Shown here piece after piece: positions 1 to 9,105 of a DNA stretch of 64,000 bases; within the stretch, counting starts at the first letter, position 1, and each line of letters begins with the position of its first letter. The notes under the pieces are model-generated. The model saw only the letters and a list, made by a program, of their open reading frames with translations, did not search any database and was not told where the DNA came from. The position numbers and the translations under genes were made by a program. The stretch comes from Burkholderiaceae bacterium (GTDB lineage Bacteria; Pseudomonadota; Gammaproteobacteria; Burkholderiales; Burkholderiaceae_E), in NCBI GenBank assembly GCA_027493945.1, contig JAOSJU010000001.1:3468484-3532483 (forward strand), given 5' to 3'.

Positions 1-152
1 GCGTGCGCTACGAGGTGGCGCTGTTCGGCGGCGAGGCGCCGACGGCGGCCGCGCAAGGGCATTTTGTGCACGTCTACGTCGATCGCGAGTCGCGCCGGCC
101 CACCGTGTTGCCGGCGCCGCTGCGCGCCGCGCTGCAGGAGTTGCTGGCCTGA
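1..152 (+). CDS. Acyl-CoA thioesterase (4HBT/YbgC-like), 3' end only
   Basis: The window opens inside a gene; 49 codons are visible before a TGA at 150-152. The stretch GHFVHVYVDR followed by RRPTVLPAPLRAALQEL matches the C-terminal strand and helix of small hotdog-fold acyl-CoA thioester hydrolases, which hydrolyse cytosolic acyl-CoAs. The catalytic N-terminal part lies outside the window, so substrate class cannot be judged. About 180 bp of gene-free sequence separates it from the next gene. Confidence 0.6.
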   Translation, partial: VRYEVALFGGEAPTAAAQGHFVHVYVDRESRRPTVLPAPLRAALQELLA

Positions 153-331
153 AGATCCGCGTCTCGTCGCCGCCATCGTGGCGGCGGCGCGAGCACGCCT
201 GTCGCAGAAAAACCACCGGTCATCGAGAATCCGCGTGAGAGATCACACGCAAGCTCTTCTATCGGCGTAGTTTTTCGTTACTATCCATGGCAACCTGCCA
301 CCAATTTCCGCTTGTCGGAGGGAAAGCGACG

Positions 332-1507
332 ATGTTTCGCCTGGGCTCCATCGGGTTTGCACGCTTCGGCGCGTCGCTGATCCTCTACACGGCGGTGTCT
401 GTTCTCTGCTGGCCGGCGGCCGACGCGACGGCGCGGGAGGCATCGCAGCCGGCCAAGCGCGCGGCGACCGCCGCGAAGGGCAAACCGAAGGTCGCCGCAA
501 GCGTCGGCGAGCGCCGCGCGCGCGCCGCGAAGGCGCCGGTCGCCGCCGCAAGCAAGAGCGTGCAGCGGGCCAGCTATGCGAGCTCGCGCAAGGGCGTGGC
601 CGCGAAGCGCAGCGCGGTCGCTGCGCGCGCGCAGCCTGCCGAGGCGGCCGCCCGTCCTTCGCTCGGTCACGCCATCGGCCTGCATGCGGTCGACGATCCG
701 CTGTCGCTGAAGTCGGCGGTCGCGCTGGTGGTCGACCAGGACACCGGCGAGTTGCTGGTCGACAAGAACTCGGCGGCGGTGCTGCCGATCGCGTCGATCA
801 GCAAGCTGATGACGGCGATCGTCGTGCTCGACGCACAGTTGCCGCTGTACGAGATGCTGGACATCGCCGAGGCCGACGTCGACACCGAACGCAATACACG
901 GTCCAGGCTGGGCACCGGCACGCGGTTGTCGCGCGGCGAGCTGATGCAGCTGGCGCTGATGTCGTCGGAGAACCGCGCCGCGCACGCGCTGGGCCGCCAT
1001 TACCCGGGCGGCATGCCCGCGTTCGTCGAGCAGATGAACCGCAAGGCGCGCGAGCTCGGCATGGCCAGCACCAGCTTCGTCGAGCCCACCGGCCTGTCGA
1101 GCAACAACGTGTCGACTGCGCGCGACCTCGCCACGCTGGTGCGCTCCGCTTCGAAGTATCCGCTGATCCGCGAATACTCGACCGCCAGCGGCCTCACCGT
1201 CGACACTGGCTACCGGACCGTGAGCTACCGCAACACCAACCGGCTGGTCGGCAACCCCGACTGGGACATCGAACTGCAGAAGACCGGCTACATCTCGGAA
1301 GCCGGCAATTGCGTGGTCATGCAGACGCGCATCGACGGCCGGCCGGTGGTGATCGTGCTGCTCGACGCGCAGGCGCGCATGGCGCGGATCGGCGACGCAC
1401 AGCGCATTCGCCAGTGGCTCGAGCATGGCCCGCGCACCGGTATCGGCGCGGGCGCGCACAAGGTCAGCGCGCAGCAGCGCGCTGCTCAGCCCTCGCGCGA
1501 CTCGTAG
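332..1507 (+). CDS. pbpG: D-alanyl-D-alanine endopeptidase (penicillin-binding protein 7)
   Basis: Serine DD-peptidase of the S11 family that cleaves peptidoglycan cross-links in the periplasm. All three motifs are present: SISK (S155-K158, the acyl-enzyme serine), SEN (212-214) and KTG (317-319). The start at 332 is preferred over an in-frame ATG at 287 because GGAGGG lies about 9 bp upstream and the protein then begins with a hydrophobic segment ending near ATA, a plausible signal peptide. Residues about 30-110 are a long Ala/Arg/Lys-rich linker before the catalytic domain. The 3' end overlaps the convergent IclR gene by 22 bp. Confidence 0.93.
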   Translation: MFRLGSIGFARFGASLILYTAVSVLCWPAADATAREASQPAKRAATAAKGKPKVAASVGERRARAAKAPVAAASKSVQRASYASSRKGVAAKRSAVAARAQPAEAAARPSLGHAIGLHAVDDPLSLKSAVALVVDQDTGELLVDKNSAAVLPIASISKLMTAIVVLDAQLPLYEMLDIAEADVDTERNTRSRLGTGTRLSRGELMQLALMSSENRAAHALGRHYPGGMPAFVEQMNRKARELGMASTSFVEPTGLSSNNVSTARDLATLVRSASKYPLIREYSTASGLTVDTGYRTVSYRNTNRLVGNPDWDIELQKTGYISEAGNCVVMQTRIDGRPVVIVLLDAQARMARIGDAQRIRQWLEHGPRTGIGAGAHKVSAQQRAAQPSRDS

Positions 1508-2277
1508 CCCAGCGCCGCCGAGATCTCGGCGGCGGTCTTGCAGAGCTGGTCGATCCACTCGTCCTGGATGAAGTCGGCCGGTGCCGAGATCGACAGGCCG
1601 GCGACGACCTTTCCGCTGTCGTCGCGAATCGCGGCGGCGATGCAGCGCACCCCCAGCTCGAGCTCCTCGTTGTCGCGCGCGTAGCCGCGCGCGCGCACCA
1701 GCGTCAGTTCGCGCTCGAGCCGTGCTGGATCGGTGATGCTGTTCTTCGTGTGGCCGGCCAGCCCGGTGCGCGTCGCGTAGGCGCGCACGTTGCGCGGGTC
1801 GTCGACCGCCAGGAACAGCTTGCCCACCGAAGTCAGGTGAAGCGGCGCGCGTCCACCCACCGCACGCACCACCTGCATCCCCGATCGCTCGGAGACCGCG
1901 CGCTCGATGTAGACGATCTCGTCGCCCTGGCGGATCGACAGGTTCACCGGCTGGCCGGTGGCCCGGTGCAGTTCGCGCATCGGGCCGACGGCCGCATCGC
2001 GCACGTTCAGCCGCGCCTTCACCAGGTTGCCGAGTTCGAGCAGCCGGATGCCCAGCTGGTAGGCGCCGGGCTCGGCGCGATCGACGAAGCGCGCGGTGAC
2101 CAGGTCGTTCAGGATGCGGTGCGCGGTGGACGGGTGCAGGCCGGTGCGACCGGAGAGCTCCTTCAGGCTGACCGGGTCGGGCTGCTCGGCCAGTGCGTCG
2201 AGCAGCGACACCAACCTGTCGATGACCTGGATGGCGGTGCGGCCGTCTTCGTTCTTCGAGAGTCGGGGACGTGGCAT
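1486..2277 (-). CDS. IclR family transcriptional regulator
   Basis: About 263 residues: an N-terminal winged helix (IQVIDRLVSLLDALAEQPDPVSLKELSGRTGLHPSTAHRI is the usual IclR HTH region) followed by the IclR effector domain (SVGKLFLA, GYARDNEELELGVRCIAAAI, GLSISAPA). Such proteins bind small aromatic or carboxylic acids. MPRP at 2277 is taken as start; an ATG at 2310 would add 11 residues and neither has a strong ribosome site. The gene stands alone, between convergent pbpG and the radical SAM gene, so its target cannot be inferred. Confidence 0.85.
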   Translation of the reverse strand: MPRPRLSKNEDGRTAIQVIDRLVSLLDALAEQPDPVSLKELSGRTGLHPSTAHRILNDLVTARFVDRAEPGAYQLGIRLLELGNLVKARLNVRDAAVGPMRELHRATGQPVNLSIRQGDEIVYIERAVSERSGMQVVRAVGGRAPLHLTSVGKLFLAVDDPRNVRAYATRTGLAGHTKNSITDPARLERELTLVRARGYARDNEELELGVRCIAAAIRDDSGKVVAGLSISAPADFIQDEWIDQLCKTAAEISAALGYESREG

Positions 2278-2322
2278 CGGCGGTGGATCGCGTTGGGCGC
2301 GATGCGGCATGTGCGTGGGATC

Positions 2323-3943
2323 TTATACCACCTTATGAAAATGACTGCCAACCTCGCCTGCCGCCGCAGCCCCGCCCGCCGACGCGCCGGCGAAGCGCGA
2401 CTGGCGCTTCAGCGCGCCGCGGCCGCCGGCCGGTCCGCGCAGGCCGCGCCGCATGAAGGCGGGCCGGCCGTGCAATCCGCTCGCCGCATAGTCGGCGGCG
2501 AGCAGTTCGTCGGCGAGCTCGTCGTCGCAGTGCCCCGCGCTGCGCAGCCACGCGTGAACCGCCTCGAAGAGCCGCTCCGCCGACGGCGGCGCACCGTCGC
2601 CGGTACGTGCGGCAAGCCATTCGGAGAACGCCAGGAAGCGCTCGAAGCGCGCACCGCCGGTCGCCGCGCCATCGCCTGCCTCGGCCGCCAGTCCGAGCAG
2701 CACCGGCAGCGTCGCGCGAAAGCGCCCCGAATTGGCGACCAGGTCCCAGTGGCGCGCGAAGCGCGCGATGCGCTGCACCGTCGCGAACGGCATGCGGTCG
2801 GTGGCCAGCACGTTGTACGGCGGCGACGGGTTGAAGCGCATCCCGAAGGCTTCGGCATGGCGCGCGATCGGCGCGCCGCGCAGCCGCTTGAGCACGCCGA
2901 TCTGGATCTCCTGCGGGCCGAGCGCGTGCAGGCGGTCGAAGCCCGCGGCGAAGCTGGCGAGATCCTCGCCGGGCAGTCCCGCGATCAGATCGACGTGCAG
3001 GTGCGCATGCGTGTGCGCGCGCAGCCAGGCGAGGTTGCGTTCGGCCTTCTCGTTGTCCTGGCGGCGGCTGATCAGCGCCTGCACCTCGGGGTTCCAGGTC
3101 TGGATGCCGATCTCCAGTTGCAGCGTGCCGGGCGGAAAGCGCGCGATCAGCGTGCGCAAGCGCTCGGGCAGGCGATCGGGAATCAGTTCGAAGTGCGCGT
3201 ACACCGGATCGTCGGGCGCCGCTTCGATGCGCCCGAGGAAGAAGCGCAGGATCGCCTCGCTGGTCGTGCCGCGCAGGTTGAAGGTGCGGTCGACGAACTT
3301 GAACAGTCGCGCGCCGCGCTCGTGCAGCCGCGCCATCTGCGCAAGGAAGCGCTCCGGATCGAACGGCACCGCGGTGCGGTCGAGCGAGGACAGGCAGAAC
3401 TCGCACCTGAACGGGCAACCGCGCGAGGCCTCGACATAGAGGATGCGATGGCGCAGGTCGTCGTCGCTGAACCGAGGGGTAGGGCGGCTGCAGCTCGTCG
3501 GGCGCGACCGCCTCGCCGGCGATCAGTCGCGCGGCCGGGGGCTCGCCGTCGAGGATCTGACGGCACAGTTTCGCGAACGACCGGTCGCCGGGGCCGGTGA
3601 TCACGAAGCCGGCGTCGCTGCAGATCGGCTGCGCGTCGGTTTCGTGGCTGACTTCCGGGCCGCCCAGCACCAGCGTGAGTTGCGGCGCGACTCGCCGCAG
3701 GATCGCGACCAGTCGCGCGGTTTCCTCGGCGTTCCAGATGTAGACTCCGAATCCGACGATCCGCGGCGCGCGCTCGAGAATGCGCTCGGCCAGCCACTCG
3801 CTGCGCGCGCCGATCACGAACTCCATGATCTCGCAGCGCGGCTGCAGCGCATCCATGTTCGCGTACAGGTAGCGCAGCCCGAGCGATGCGTGGCTGTATC
3901 GGCAATTCAGCGTGACGAGGAGGATGTCGGGCACGGCGCGCAC
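2323..3943 (-). CDS. B12-binding domain radical SAM protein (DUF4080), frameshifted
   Basis: The N-terminal frame (from 3943) encodes a cobalamin-binding-like domain (ILLVTLNCRYSHASLGLRYL; GFGVYIWN; LVLGGPEVSHE). After about residue 155 the reading continues in another frame, which carries the radical SAM cysteines GCPFRCEFC, then FDPERFLAQM and a C-terminal DUF4080 region to the TAA at 2323. Joining the frames near 3466-3490 gives a normal-looking protein of about 540 residues. The reaction of this family is not established; it is expected to bind a 4Fe-4S cluster and SAM. The break is more likely an indel error than a true pseudogene, since both halves are well preserved. Confidence 0.8.
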
Positions 3944-4040
3944 AGCGTAGCATCGCCCGCACGGCGCCGCTAAACTGGCGCTGTCCCGTCCTGTCGCCCT
4001 CTGGAGCCGCCCGGTTTGACCTCGATCCGTCAGAGCCCGT

Positions 4041-4880
4041 TCACGAAGGCCATCGCGCGACGATGATCAGGCGTTCGATGTCGATCGCGTTGTGGCGCAC
4101 GCTGGCGGTCGCCAACGTCGCGCTGGCGCTGCTGGGCGCCGTGCTGCCGGTGCTGCCGTCGGTGCCGTTCCTGCTGGTGGCCGCCTGGGCCGGCAGTCGC
4201 GGCTGGCCGCGGCTCGAGACCTGGCTGCTCGGGCATCCGAAGCACGGCCCCGCGATCCAGCGCTGGCGCGACCACGGCGCGGTGCCGCGTCGCGCGAAGC
4301 GCTTCGCTTCGGCGATGATGGTGGCGAGCGCCGCGATCCTCGCGCTGTCCACCGTACCGCTGTGGGTGAAGATCGCCGTGCCGACCCTGATGGCGACCGT
4401 GGCCGCATGGCTGTGGATGCGGCCGGAGGTCTGAACGGCGGGCTCCGGCGCGGGCTCGTTCGCCGGGTGAACGGGCCCGAGCAGCGTGTGCACGAAACCC
4501 AGCGGGTGGTGCGCGCGGGCAATCGAAACCATCATGCCGAAGCAGGCGAGCGCGGCGACGAACCACGCAACGCGGCTGCGCGGCGAGCGTGCGCGTCGCA
4601 ACGCCATGACGCCGAGCACCACGTAGGCCACGAGCAAGGCCAGCTTGGCGGCGAGCCACGGCACGGTGAACGGATTCAGGTGCAGCATCGCCAGCAGCAG
4701 CAGCGCTGCCGTGAGCAGGCCGGTGTCGATCAGGTAGCTCGCGCGGCGAACCGCGATCAGGCCGGGCCAGCGTGCGCCGGCCATCGTGGCCAGGCCGCGC
4801 GCCGTGAACAGGCTGCCGCTGAGCGTGACCAGCAGGATGTGGGCGAAGCGTGCCTGCGGGTAGAAGTCGATGAGGGACAT
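4041..4880 (-). CDS. SirB2-like membrane protein with an unusually long open 3' end
   Basis: The first ~135 residues from MSLIDFYPQ resemble SirB-family small membrane proteins: four hydrophobic segments, including ARFAHILLVTLSGSLFTARG, YLIDTGLLTAALLLLAML and WLAAKLALLVAYVVLGVMAL, and the end HHPLGFVHTLL. Function is unknown. The frame stays open for another ~140 codons and runs antisense through the whole YbaN gene to a TGA at 4041. That tail is Arg/Pro/Ala-rich and looks like a shadow frame. The natural stop has probably been lost to an indel near 4435-4480, so only 4435-4880 is well supported. Confidence 0.55.
   Translation of the reverse strand: MSLIDFYPQARFAHILLVTLSGSLFTARGLATMAGARWPGLIAVRRASYLIDTGLLTAALLLLAMLHLNPFTVPWLAAKLALLVAYVVLGVMALRRARSPRSRVAWFVAALACFGMMVSIARAHHPLGFVHTLLGPVHPANEPAPEPAVQTSGRIHSHAATVAIRVGTAIFTHSGTVDSARIAALATIIAEAKRFARRGTAPWSRQRWIAGPCFGCPSSQVSSRGQPRLPAQAATSRNGTDGSTGSTAPSSASATLATASVRHNAIDIERLIIVARWPS
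4063..4434 (+). CDS. YbaN family (DUF454) small inner-membrane protein
   Basis: 123 residues with the DUF454 pattern: LLGAVLPVLPSVPFLLVAAW, then a GHPKHGPAIQRWRDHGAVPRRAK segment and two C-terminal hydrophobic helices. Its role is unknown. An internal ATG at 4078 (MSIALW) is an alternative start. It is convergent with the SirB-like gene, whose open frame runs antisense through it. The match to DUF454 is strong enough to treat this strand as the coding one. Confidence 0.8.
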   Translation: MIRRSMSIALWRTLAVANVALALLGAVLPVLPSVPFLLVAAWAGSRGWPRLETWLLGHPKHGPAIQRWRDHGAVPRRAKRFASAMMVASAAILALSTVPLWVKIAVPTLMATVAAWLWMRPEV

Positions 4881-4953
4881 GAATCGGGATCGGCGTGCGC
4901 CGATCCTGCCGCAGCGAGCGGCGCGCCGCAAGCGCGGCGCGCGCGGCGCGTTC

Positions 4954-5211
4954 TCAGCGCACCCGGAAGTCGATGACGATTTCCCCCGGATTGCGGCTCA
5001 CGTAGCTGATCTCGACCTGCTCGCCGAAATGCCCGGCGATCTGGTTGAGCAGCGGCAGCGGATCGTGGTCGTTCATGAAGCGCATCGTCTCGCCCGGATG
5101 CAGCGCCGACAGCGCGCCGAAGATCGCGGCGTGGCGGAAGCGCTTGGCGATGCCGCGCGCGTCGAAGCCGTAGGTGTCCTGCCCGAGGATGGGCAGCGCG
5201 TTTTCATGCAT
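4954..5211 (-). CDS. DUF2249 domain protein
   Basis: An 85-residue single-domain protein. FDARGIAKRFRHAAIF, LHPGETMRFMNDHDPLPLLNQI and SYVSRNPGEIVIDFRVR match DUF2249, a TusA-like fold often found near nitric oxide and denitrification genes, with no proven activity. A possible NsrR-type operator lies 39-62 bp upstream of the start, which would fit nitrosative-stress control. The product is predicted cytosolic. The gene is monocistronic by spacing. Confidence 0.8.
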   Translation of the reverse strand: MHENALPILGQDTYGFDARGIAKRFRHAAIFGALSALHPGETMRFMNDHDPLPLLNQIAGHFGEQVEISYVSRNPGEIVIDFRVR

Positions 5212-5249
5212 GGGAGTTGCTCCAGGGGTGGGTGTGGCGGGATCGCACG

Positions 5250-5273
5250 AAGATGACTGTAAAATACAGGTTT
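5250..5273. promoter_or_regulatory. Possible NsrR-like operator upstream of the DUF2249 gene
   Basis: The centre is a perfect inverted repeat CTGTA-AAA-TACAG (5257-5269). It is flanked so that the left half reads AAGATGACTGT and the right half AAATACAGGTT, which match 8/11 and 9/11 positions of the half-sites I recall for the betaproteobacterial NsrR motif (AAGATGYATTT / AAATRCATCTT). The call is inference from motif resemblance plus the nature of the downstream gene. Confidence 0.35.
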
Positions 5274-5334
5274 ATCCGCGGTCAAGTCCGGCACGCGCTT
5301 CGGGCACGTGCAGCCGGCACGTGGCGCCGGTCGC

Positions 5335-6366
5335 TCAGCCGCGCGAAGCGGCGGCGAGCGCGCGCGCGCACTGACCCACCAGTGCGGGTCCGCGATAGAT
5401 CAGTCCGGTGTAGAGCTGCACCAGCGTCGCCCCGGCGGCGACCTTGGCGCGCGCGTCGTCGGGGCTCAGGATGCCGCCGACGCCGATGATCGGATACTCG
5501 CGCGGCAGCGCGCGGCGCAACTCGCGGATCACGCGATTCGAAGGTTCGAAGACCGGCGCCCCGGAAAGCCCGCCGGCCTCGTCGGCATGCGGCAGGCCCG
5601 CCACCGCGTCGCGCGCCACGGTCGTGTTGGTGGCGATCACCGCGTCGATCCGGTGACGCGCGAGCAGTTCGGCGATCGCCGCGACCTGATCGTCGTCGAG
5701 GTCGGGCGCGATCTTCAGCGCGAGCGGCACGCGCCTGCCGTGCTGCGCGGCCAGCTCGCCGCGACGCGCCTGCAGCGCGGCGAGCAGTTCGTCGAGCGCA
5801 TCGCCGCCCTGCAGCTGGCGCAGGTTCTTCGTGTTCGGCGACGAGATGTTCACCGTGACGTAGCTCGCGTGCTCGTAGACGCGGTCGAGGCAGGCGAGGT
5901 AGTCGTCGACCGCGCGCTCGATCGGCGTGACGACGTTCTTGCCGATGTTCAGCCCGAGGACTCCGCGCCACTTCGCGCGGCGCACGTTGGCGACGAAGGC
6001 TTCGACGCCCGCGTTGTTGAAGCCCATCCGGTTGATCAGCGCCTCGCGCCGGGGCAGTCGGAACATCCGGGGCTTCGGGTTGCCCGGCTGGGGCTTCGGC
6101 GTGACGGTGCCCACTTCGATGAAGCCGAATCCCATCGCGGCCAGCGCGTCGATGTGCGCGCCGTTCTTGTCGAGCCCGGCCGCCAGGCCCACGCGGTTGC
6201 GAAAGCGCAGCCCCATGACCTCGACCGGATCGTCGACCGGGCACCCGGCAACGAACTGCAGCGCGCCGACGCGCGCGGCGCGATCGATCGCCCCCAGCGT
6301 CAGTTCGTGCGCGTCCTCGGGGTCGAGTGCGAACAGCAAGGGGCGGGCGAGCGCATAGGGATTCAT
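5335..6366 (-). CDS. pyrD: Dihydroorotate dehydrogenase (quinone), class 2
   Basis: 343 residues, typical of membrane-associated class 2 PyrD, which oxidises dihydroorotate to orotate with FMN and ubiquinone in pyrimidine synthesis. Visible signatures: [10 protein letters not shown] (FMN binding), [37 protein letters not shown] with the catalytic serine, TNTT, GGLSG and IIGVGGI. The ATG at 6364-6366 overlaps the bpt stop as ATGA, so it is the last gene of an aat-bpt-pyrD transcription unit. Confidence 0.96.
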   Translation of the reverse strand: MNPYALARPLLFALDPEDAHELTLGAIDRAARVGALQFVAGCPVDDPVEVMGLRFRNRVGLAAGLDKNGAHIDALAAMGFGFIEVGTVTPKPQPGNPKPRMFRLPRREALINRMGFNNAGVEAFVANVRRAKWRGVLGLNIGKNVVTPIERAVDDYLACLDRVYEHASYVTVNISSPNTKNLRQLQGGDALDELLAALQARRGELAAQHGRRVPLALKIAPDLDDDQVAAIAELLARHRIDAVIATNTTVARDAVAGLPHADEAGGLSGAPVFEPSNRVIRELRRALPREYPIIGVGGILSPDDARAKVAAGATLVQLYTGLIYRGPALVGQCARALAAASRG

Positions 6367-7112
6367 CGGGCGCCGCCGGCCCCGGCGTCCGCGCGCCGCG
6401 TCCACTGGCCGTCGACCAGGCATTCGATCGGCTCGAAGTTCGCCTTGTACGACATCTTCGGACTCTCGGCGATCCAGTAGCCGAGATAGAGGTTCGGCAG
6501 CCCGAGCTGGCGGCATTGCTCGATCTGCCAGAGGACGTTGTAGGTGCCGTAGCTCGCGCCCGGCGAAGTCGGTTCGAAGAAGGTGTACACCGACGACAGC
6601 CCGTCTTCGAGGATGTCGATGATCGACACCATCCGCAGCGTGCCGTCGGACGCGCGGAATTCGACCAGGCGCGTGTTCACCTTGCTTTGAAGGAGAAACT
6701 GCGCGTATTGCTCGCGGCTGTCGTGGTCCATGCCGCCGCCGGCGTGCCGGCACGACTGGTATCGCAGGTACAGGTCGTAGTGCTCCGGCGAGAAGCCGAG
6801 CCGCGCCACCAGCGTGCGCAGGCCGCGGTGCGCTTTCCAGGCGCGCCGCTGGCTGCGGGTCGGCTCGAACGTCGCCACCGGCACGCGCACCGGCACGCAG
6901 GCGCGGCAGCCGTCGCAGTGCGGCCGGTAGGTGAAGATGCCGCTGCGCCGGAAGCCGGCCTTGACCAGCTCGCTGTAGACGTCGGCGTTGATCAGGTGAT
7001 TCGGGGTGGCGACCTGGGAGCGCGCCTGGCGCCCGGGCAGGTAACTGCAGGGATAGGGCGCCGTCGCGTAGAACTGGAGTGCCGAGAACGGCAGTGCCTC
7101 GAGTTGCGTCAT
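6363..7112 (-). CDS. bpt: Aspartate/glutamate leucyltransferase (Bpt)
   Basis: 249 residues of the bacterial ATE1-like family, which transfers Leu from Leu-tRNA to N-terminal Asp or Glu and makes N-degrons for ClpS/ClpAP. The N-terminal Cys-rich region is present (PCSYLP; CDGCRAC), as are the C-terminal GNAT-like motifs ([29 protein letters not shown]). It overlaps aat upstream and pyrD downstream by 4 bp each. Aat adjacent to Bpt gives the complete bacterial N-end tagging pair. Confidence 0.93.
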   Translation of the reverse strand: MTQLEALPFSALQFYATAPYPCSYLPGRQARSQVATPNHLINADVYSELVKAGFRRSGIFTYRPHCDGCRACVPVRVPVATFEPTRSQRRAWKAHRGLRTLVARLGFSPEHYDLYLRYQSCRHAGGGMDHDSREQYAQFLLQSKVNTRLVEFRASDGTLRMVSIIDILEDGLSSVYTFFEPTSPGASYGTYNVLWQIEQCRQLGLPNLYLGYWIAESPKMSYKANFEPIECLVDGQWTRRADAGAGGAR

Positions 7113-7840
7113 GCGTCCGGTAGCTCGATGCTCAACGCCTGCCAGTCGGGTGCGGGCTGCCGAACGAGCTCGGTGAGCTGCCGCAGGAACGATGCGCGGG
7201 GAATCACGCGTGCTCCGAGCGAGGCCAGATGGCCGGTATCCTGCTGGCAGTCTATCACGCGAAAATCGTTGTCGCGCAGCAGCCGCACGAGCGCGGCGAG
7301 CGCCGCTTTCGAAGCGTCGGGCTCCCGCGTGAACATCGATTCGCCGAAGAACATCCGGCCGATCGACACGCCGTAGAGCCCGCCCACCAGCCGGTCGTCT
7401 TCCCACACCTCCACCGAGTGCGCCGCGCCGATCCGGTGCAGTTCGCCATAGGCCGCTGCGATGTCGGGCGTGATCCAGGTGCCTTGCCGGCCTTCGCGCG
7501 GCATCGCGCACTCGCGCATCGTGCGCGCGAAGCACGCGTCGAGGCTCAGTCGCCAGCGCCCGTCGCGGCGCGCGCGCCGCATCGTCTGGCGCAGCGAACG
7601 GCTCGCGTTGAACTCGTCGAGGTGCAGCACCATTCGCGGATCGGGCGACCACCACAACACCGGCTGCCCCTCGGTGTACCAGGGGAAGATCCCGTTCCGG
7701 TACGCCTCGAGCAGCCGCGCGGCCGACAGGTCGGCGCCTGCGGCGAGCAGGCCGTTGGGTTCGCCCAGGGCCTGCGCCGGATCCGGCAGCGGATCGCGCA
7801 GGCCGACCCAGGCCAGTGCGCGTCGAGTCGGTGCAGCCAT
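7109..7840 (-). CDS. aat: Leucyl/phenylalanyl-tRNA--protein transferase
   Basis: 243 residues. It adds Leu or Phe to N-terminal Arg/Lys of proteins, marking them for ClpS/ClpAP. Family signatures are clear: [68 protein letters not shown], and [19 protein letters not shown]. The start at 7840 (MAAPTRR) is chosen because homology begins just after it. It ends in a 4-bp overlap with bpt. Confidence 0.95.
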   Translation of the reverse strand: MAAPTRRALAWVGLRDPLPDPAQALGEPNGLLAAGADLSAARLLEAYRNGIFPWYTEGQPVLWWSPDPRMVLHLDEFNASRSLRQTMRRARRDGRWRLSLDACFARTMRECAMPREGRQGTWITPDIAAAYGELHRIGAAHSVEVWEDDRLVGGLYGVSIGRMFFGESMFTREPDASKAALAALVRLLRDNDFRVIDCQQDTGHLASLGARVIPRASFLRQLTELVRQPAPDWQALSIELPDA

Positions 7841-7877
7841 GCTTTCGGCGCCGGGTGCGGGCCAGGGCCTCGCGCCG

Positions 7878-8426
7878 TCAGTCCTTCCGCGGCGGCCGCT
7901 GGCGGAACGCGCCGACGTGCATCGAGAAGGCGCCGCGCGCGCGGTCGGCGAAGTACCAGCGCAGGGTCTGCTCGACGGTGCGGAACGCGATCGCATCCCA
8001 GGGAATGTCGGCTTCGGCGAAGAGCGTCGCTTCCAGGCTCTCCGGGCCCGGGTCGAGCGACGGCTCGAGCATCTCGGCGAGGAAAAAGACGTGCACCTGG
8101 TTGACGTGCGGCACGTCGATCATCGAGAACGGCTCGCCGAGTTCGATGCGCGCGCCCGCCTCCTCGACGGTCTCGCGTTGCGCACCCTCGCTGGTGGTCT
8201 CGCCGTTCTCCATGAACCCGGCGGGCAGCGTCCAGAAGCCATAGCGCGGCTCGATCGCCCGCCGGCACAGCAGCACCCGGTCTTGCCACACCGGCACCGT
8301 GCCCAGCACCAGCTTCGGATTCTGATAGTGGATCGTCCCGCAGTGCGGACAGCCGTAGCGCGGCCGGTTGTCGCCGGGCGGGACGCTCAACAGGACTTCA
8401 TGGCCGCAGACCGAGCAGAACTTCAT
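7878..8426 (-). CDS. NUDIX hydrolase with N-terminal zinc ribbon
   Basis: 182 residues. An N-terminal CxxC...CPHC ribbon (C4, C7 and the CPHC pair near residue 26) precedes a Nudix fold. The Nudix box GFMENGETTSEGAQRE-TVEEAG fits Gx5Ex7REUxEExGU in full. The zinc-ribbon arrangement resembles NudC-type enzymes, but the protein is much shorter, so substrate (ADP-ribose, NAD-like or other nucleoside diphosphate) is open. It lies 37 bp upstream of aat on the same strand and may be co-transcribed. Confidence 0.88.
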   Translation of the reverse strand: MKFCSVCGHEVLLSVPPGDNRPRYGCPHCGTIHYQNPKLVLGTVPVWQDRVLLCRRAIEPRYGFWTLPAGFMENGETTSEGAQRETVEEAGARIELGEPFSMIDVPHVNQVHVFFLAEMLEPSLDPGPESLEATLFAEADIPWDAIAFRTVEQTLRWYFADRARGAFSMHVGAFRQRPPRKD

Positions 8427-8508
8427 GGGGTGGCGAAGGGGGTTCGCGCGAGTGTAGCAGCGGGTCGGGCGAGTCCGACGCGTGCGCGGCGTGGCACCGC
8501 GTGCCGAC

Positions 8509-8538
8509 TTGCGATAGGTCGTCGAATACTGGTATAGT
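8509..8538 (+). promoter_or_regulatory. Sigma70-like promoter of tRNA-fMet
   Basis: TTGCGA (8509-8514) and TATAGT (8533-8538) are separated by 18 bp, and the tRNA begins 17 bp after the -10 box. The arrangement fits a housekeeping promoter. Confidence 0.6.
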
Positions 8539-8555
8539 TTCAGGTTCCAGACAGA

Positions 8556-8632
<77 letters not shown>

Positions 8633-8640
8633 CACCACGA

Positions 8641-8687
8641 AACCCGCCAGCGGCGCCGATGCGATGTCGCTGGCGGGTTTCTTCTTT
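8641..8687 (+). terminator. Rho-independent terminator after tRNA-fMet
   Basis: AACCCGCCAGCG (8641-8652) pairs perfectly with CGCTGGCGGGTT (8668-8679) and is followed by a pyrimidine-rich TCTTCTTT tract. Confidence 0.8.
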
Positions 8688-8818
8688 GCGGCAGCCGATT
8701 CGTGTGCGGCGAGTGCACGGGAGCGCCGCAGGTCGCGGACGCTTCGTGTATGATTTCGCGATCGCCGAAGCAGGCGGGCAGAAGCAGGTGGCGCGAGCCA
8801 CAGGCGGGCGCCGCCGGG

Positions 8819-8895
8819 AAGGGCTACCGGAAAGGGCTACCGGAAGGGACCATCCGAAGGGCCCATTCGAAGGGGCTACCGGAAGGGGTCGCAGG
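8819..8895 (+). repeat. Short tandem repeat, ~13-bp unit, in the scpB upstream spacer
   Basis: Six degenerate units beginning AAGGG follow each other with a 12-13 bp period (AAGGGCTACCGG, AAGGGACCATCCG, AAGGGCCCATTCG, AAGGGGCTACCGG and variants). The unit length is not a multiple of three and no gene is recognised here. The whole spacer 8633-9105 holds only the tRNA terminator, this repeat and a possible -10 box (TATGAT at 8749-8754). Confidence 0.75.
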
Positions 8896-9105
8896 GGCCC
8901 TCCCGCCAAGCAAGAGCCCCGTGCCCATAGTCCGGGGTGCTGGCGACGTGCCGGTTTGGCACTACCCGGCGCCGTCCGACCCGATTCCGTCGATGCCGGG
9001 GCTGCCGCAAGTGCGCAGCGCGGTTCGACCCGTTCGAGCCTTTTCGATCCTTTTCGCACGAGCCGTGCCGATGAGCGCCAGCCAGCGCCGATACGTATCG
9101 TTCCG

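Noticed and set aside
1309..3600. Very long open frame antisense to IclR and the radical SAM gene
   Set aside because: Composition is Arg/Ala/Gly-rich with no domain and it is a shadow of GC-rich codons on the other strand.
8817..8900. Possible CRISPR array in the repeats upstream of scpB
   Set aside because: Units are 12-13 bp, contiguous and degenerate, with no unique spacers and no cas genes.
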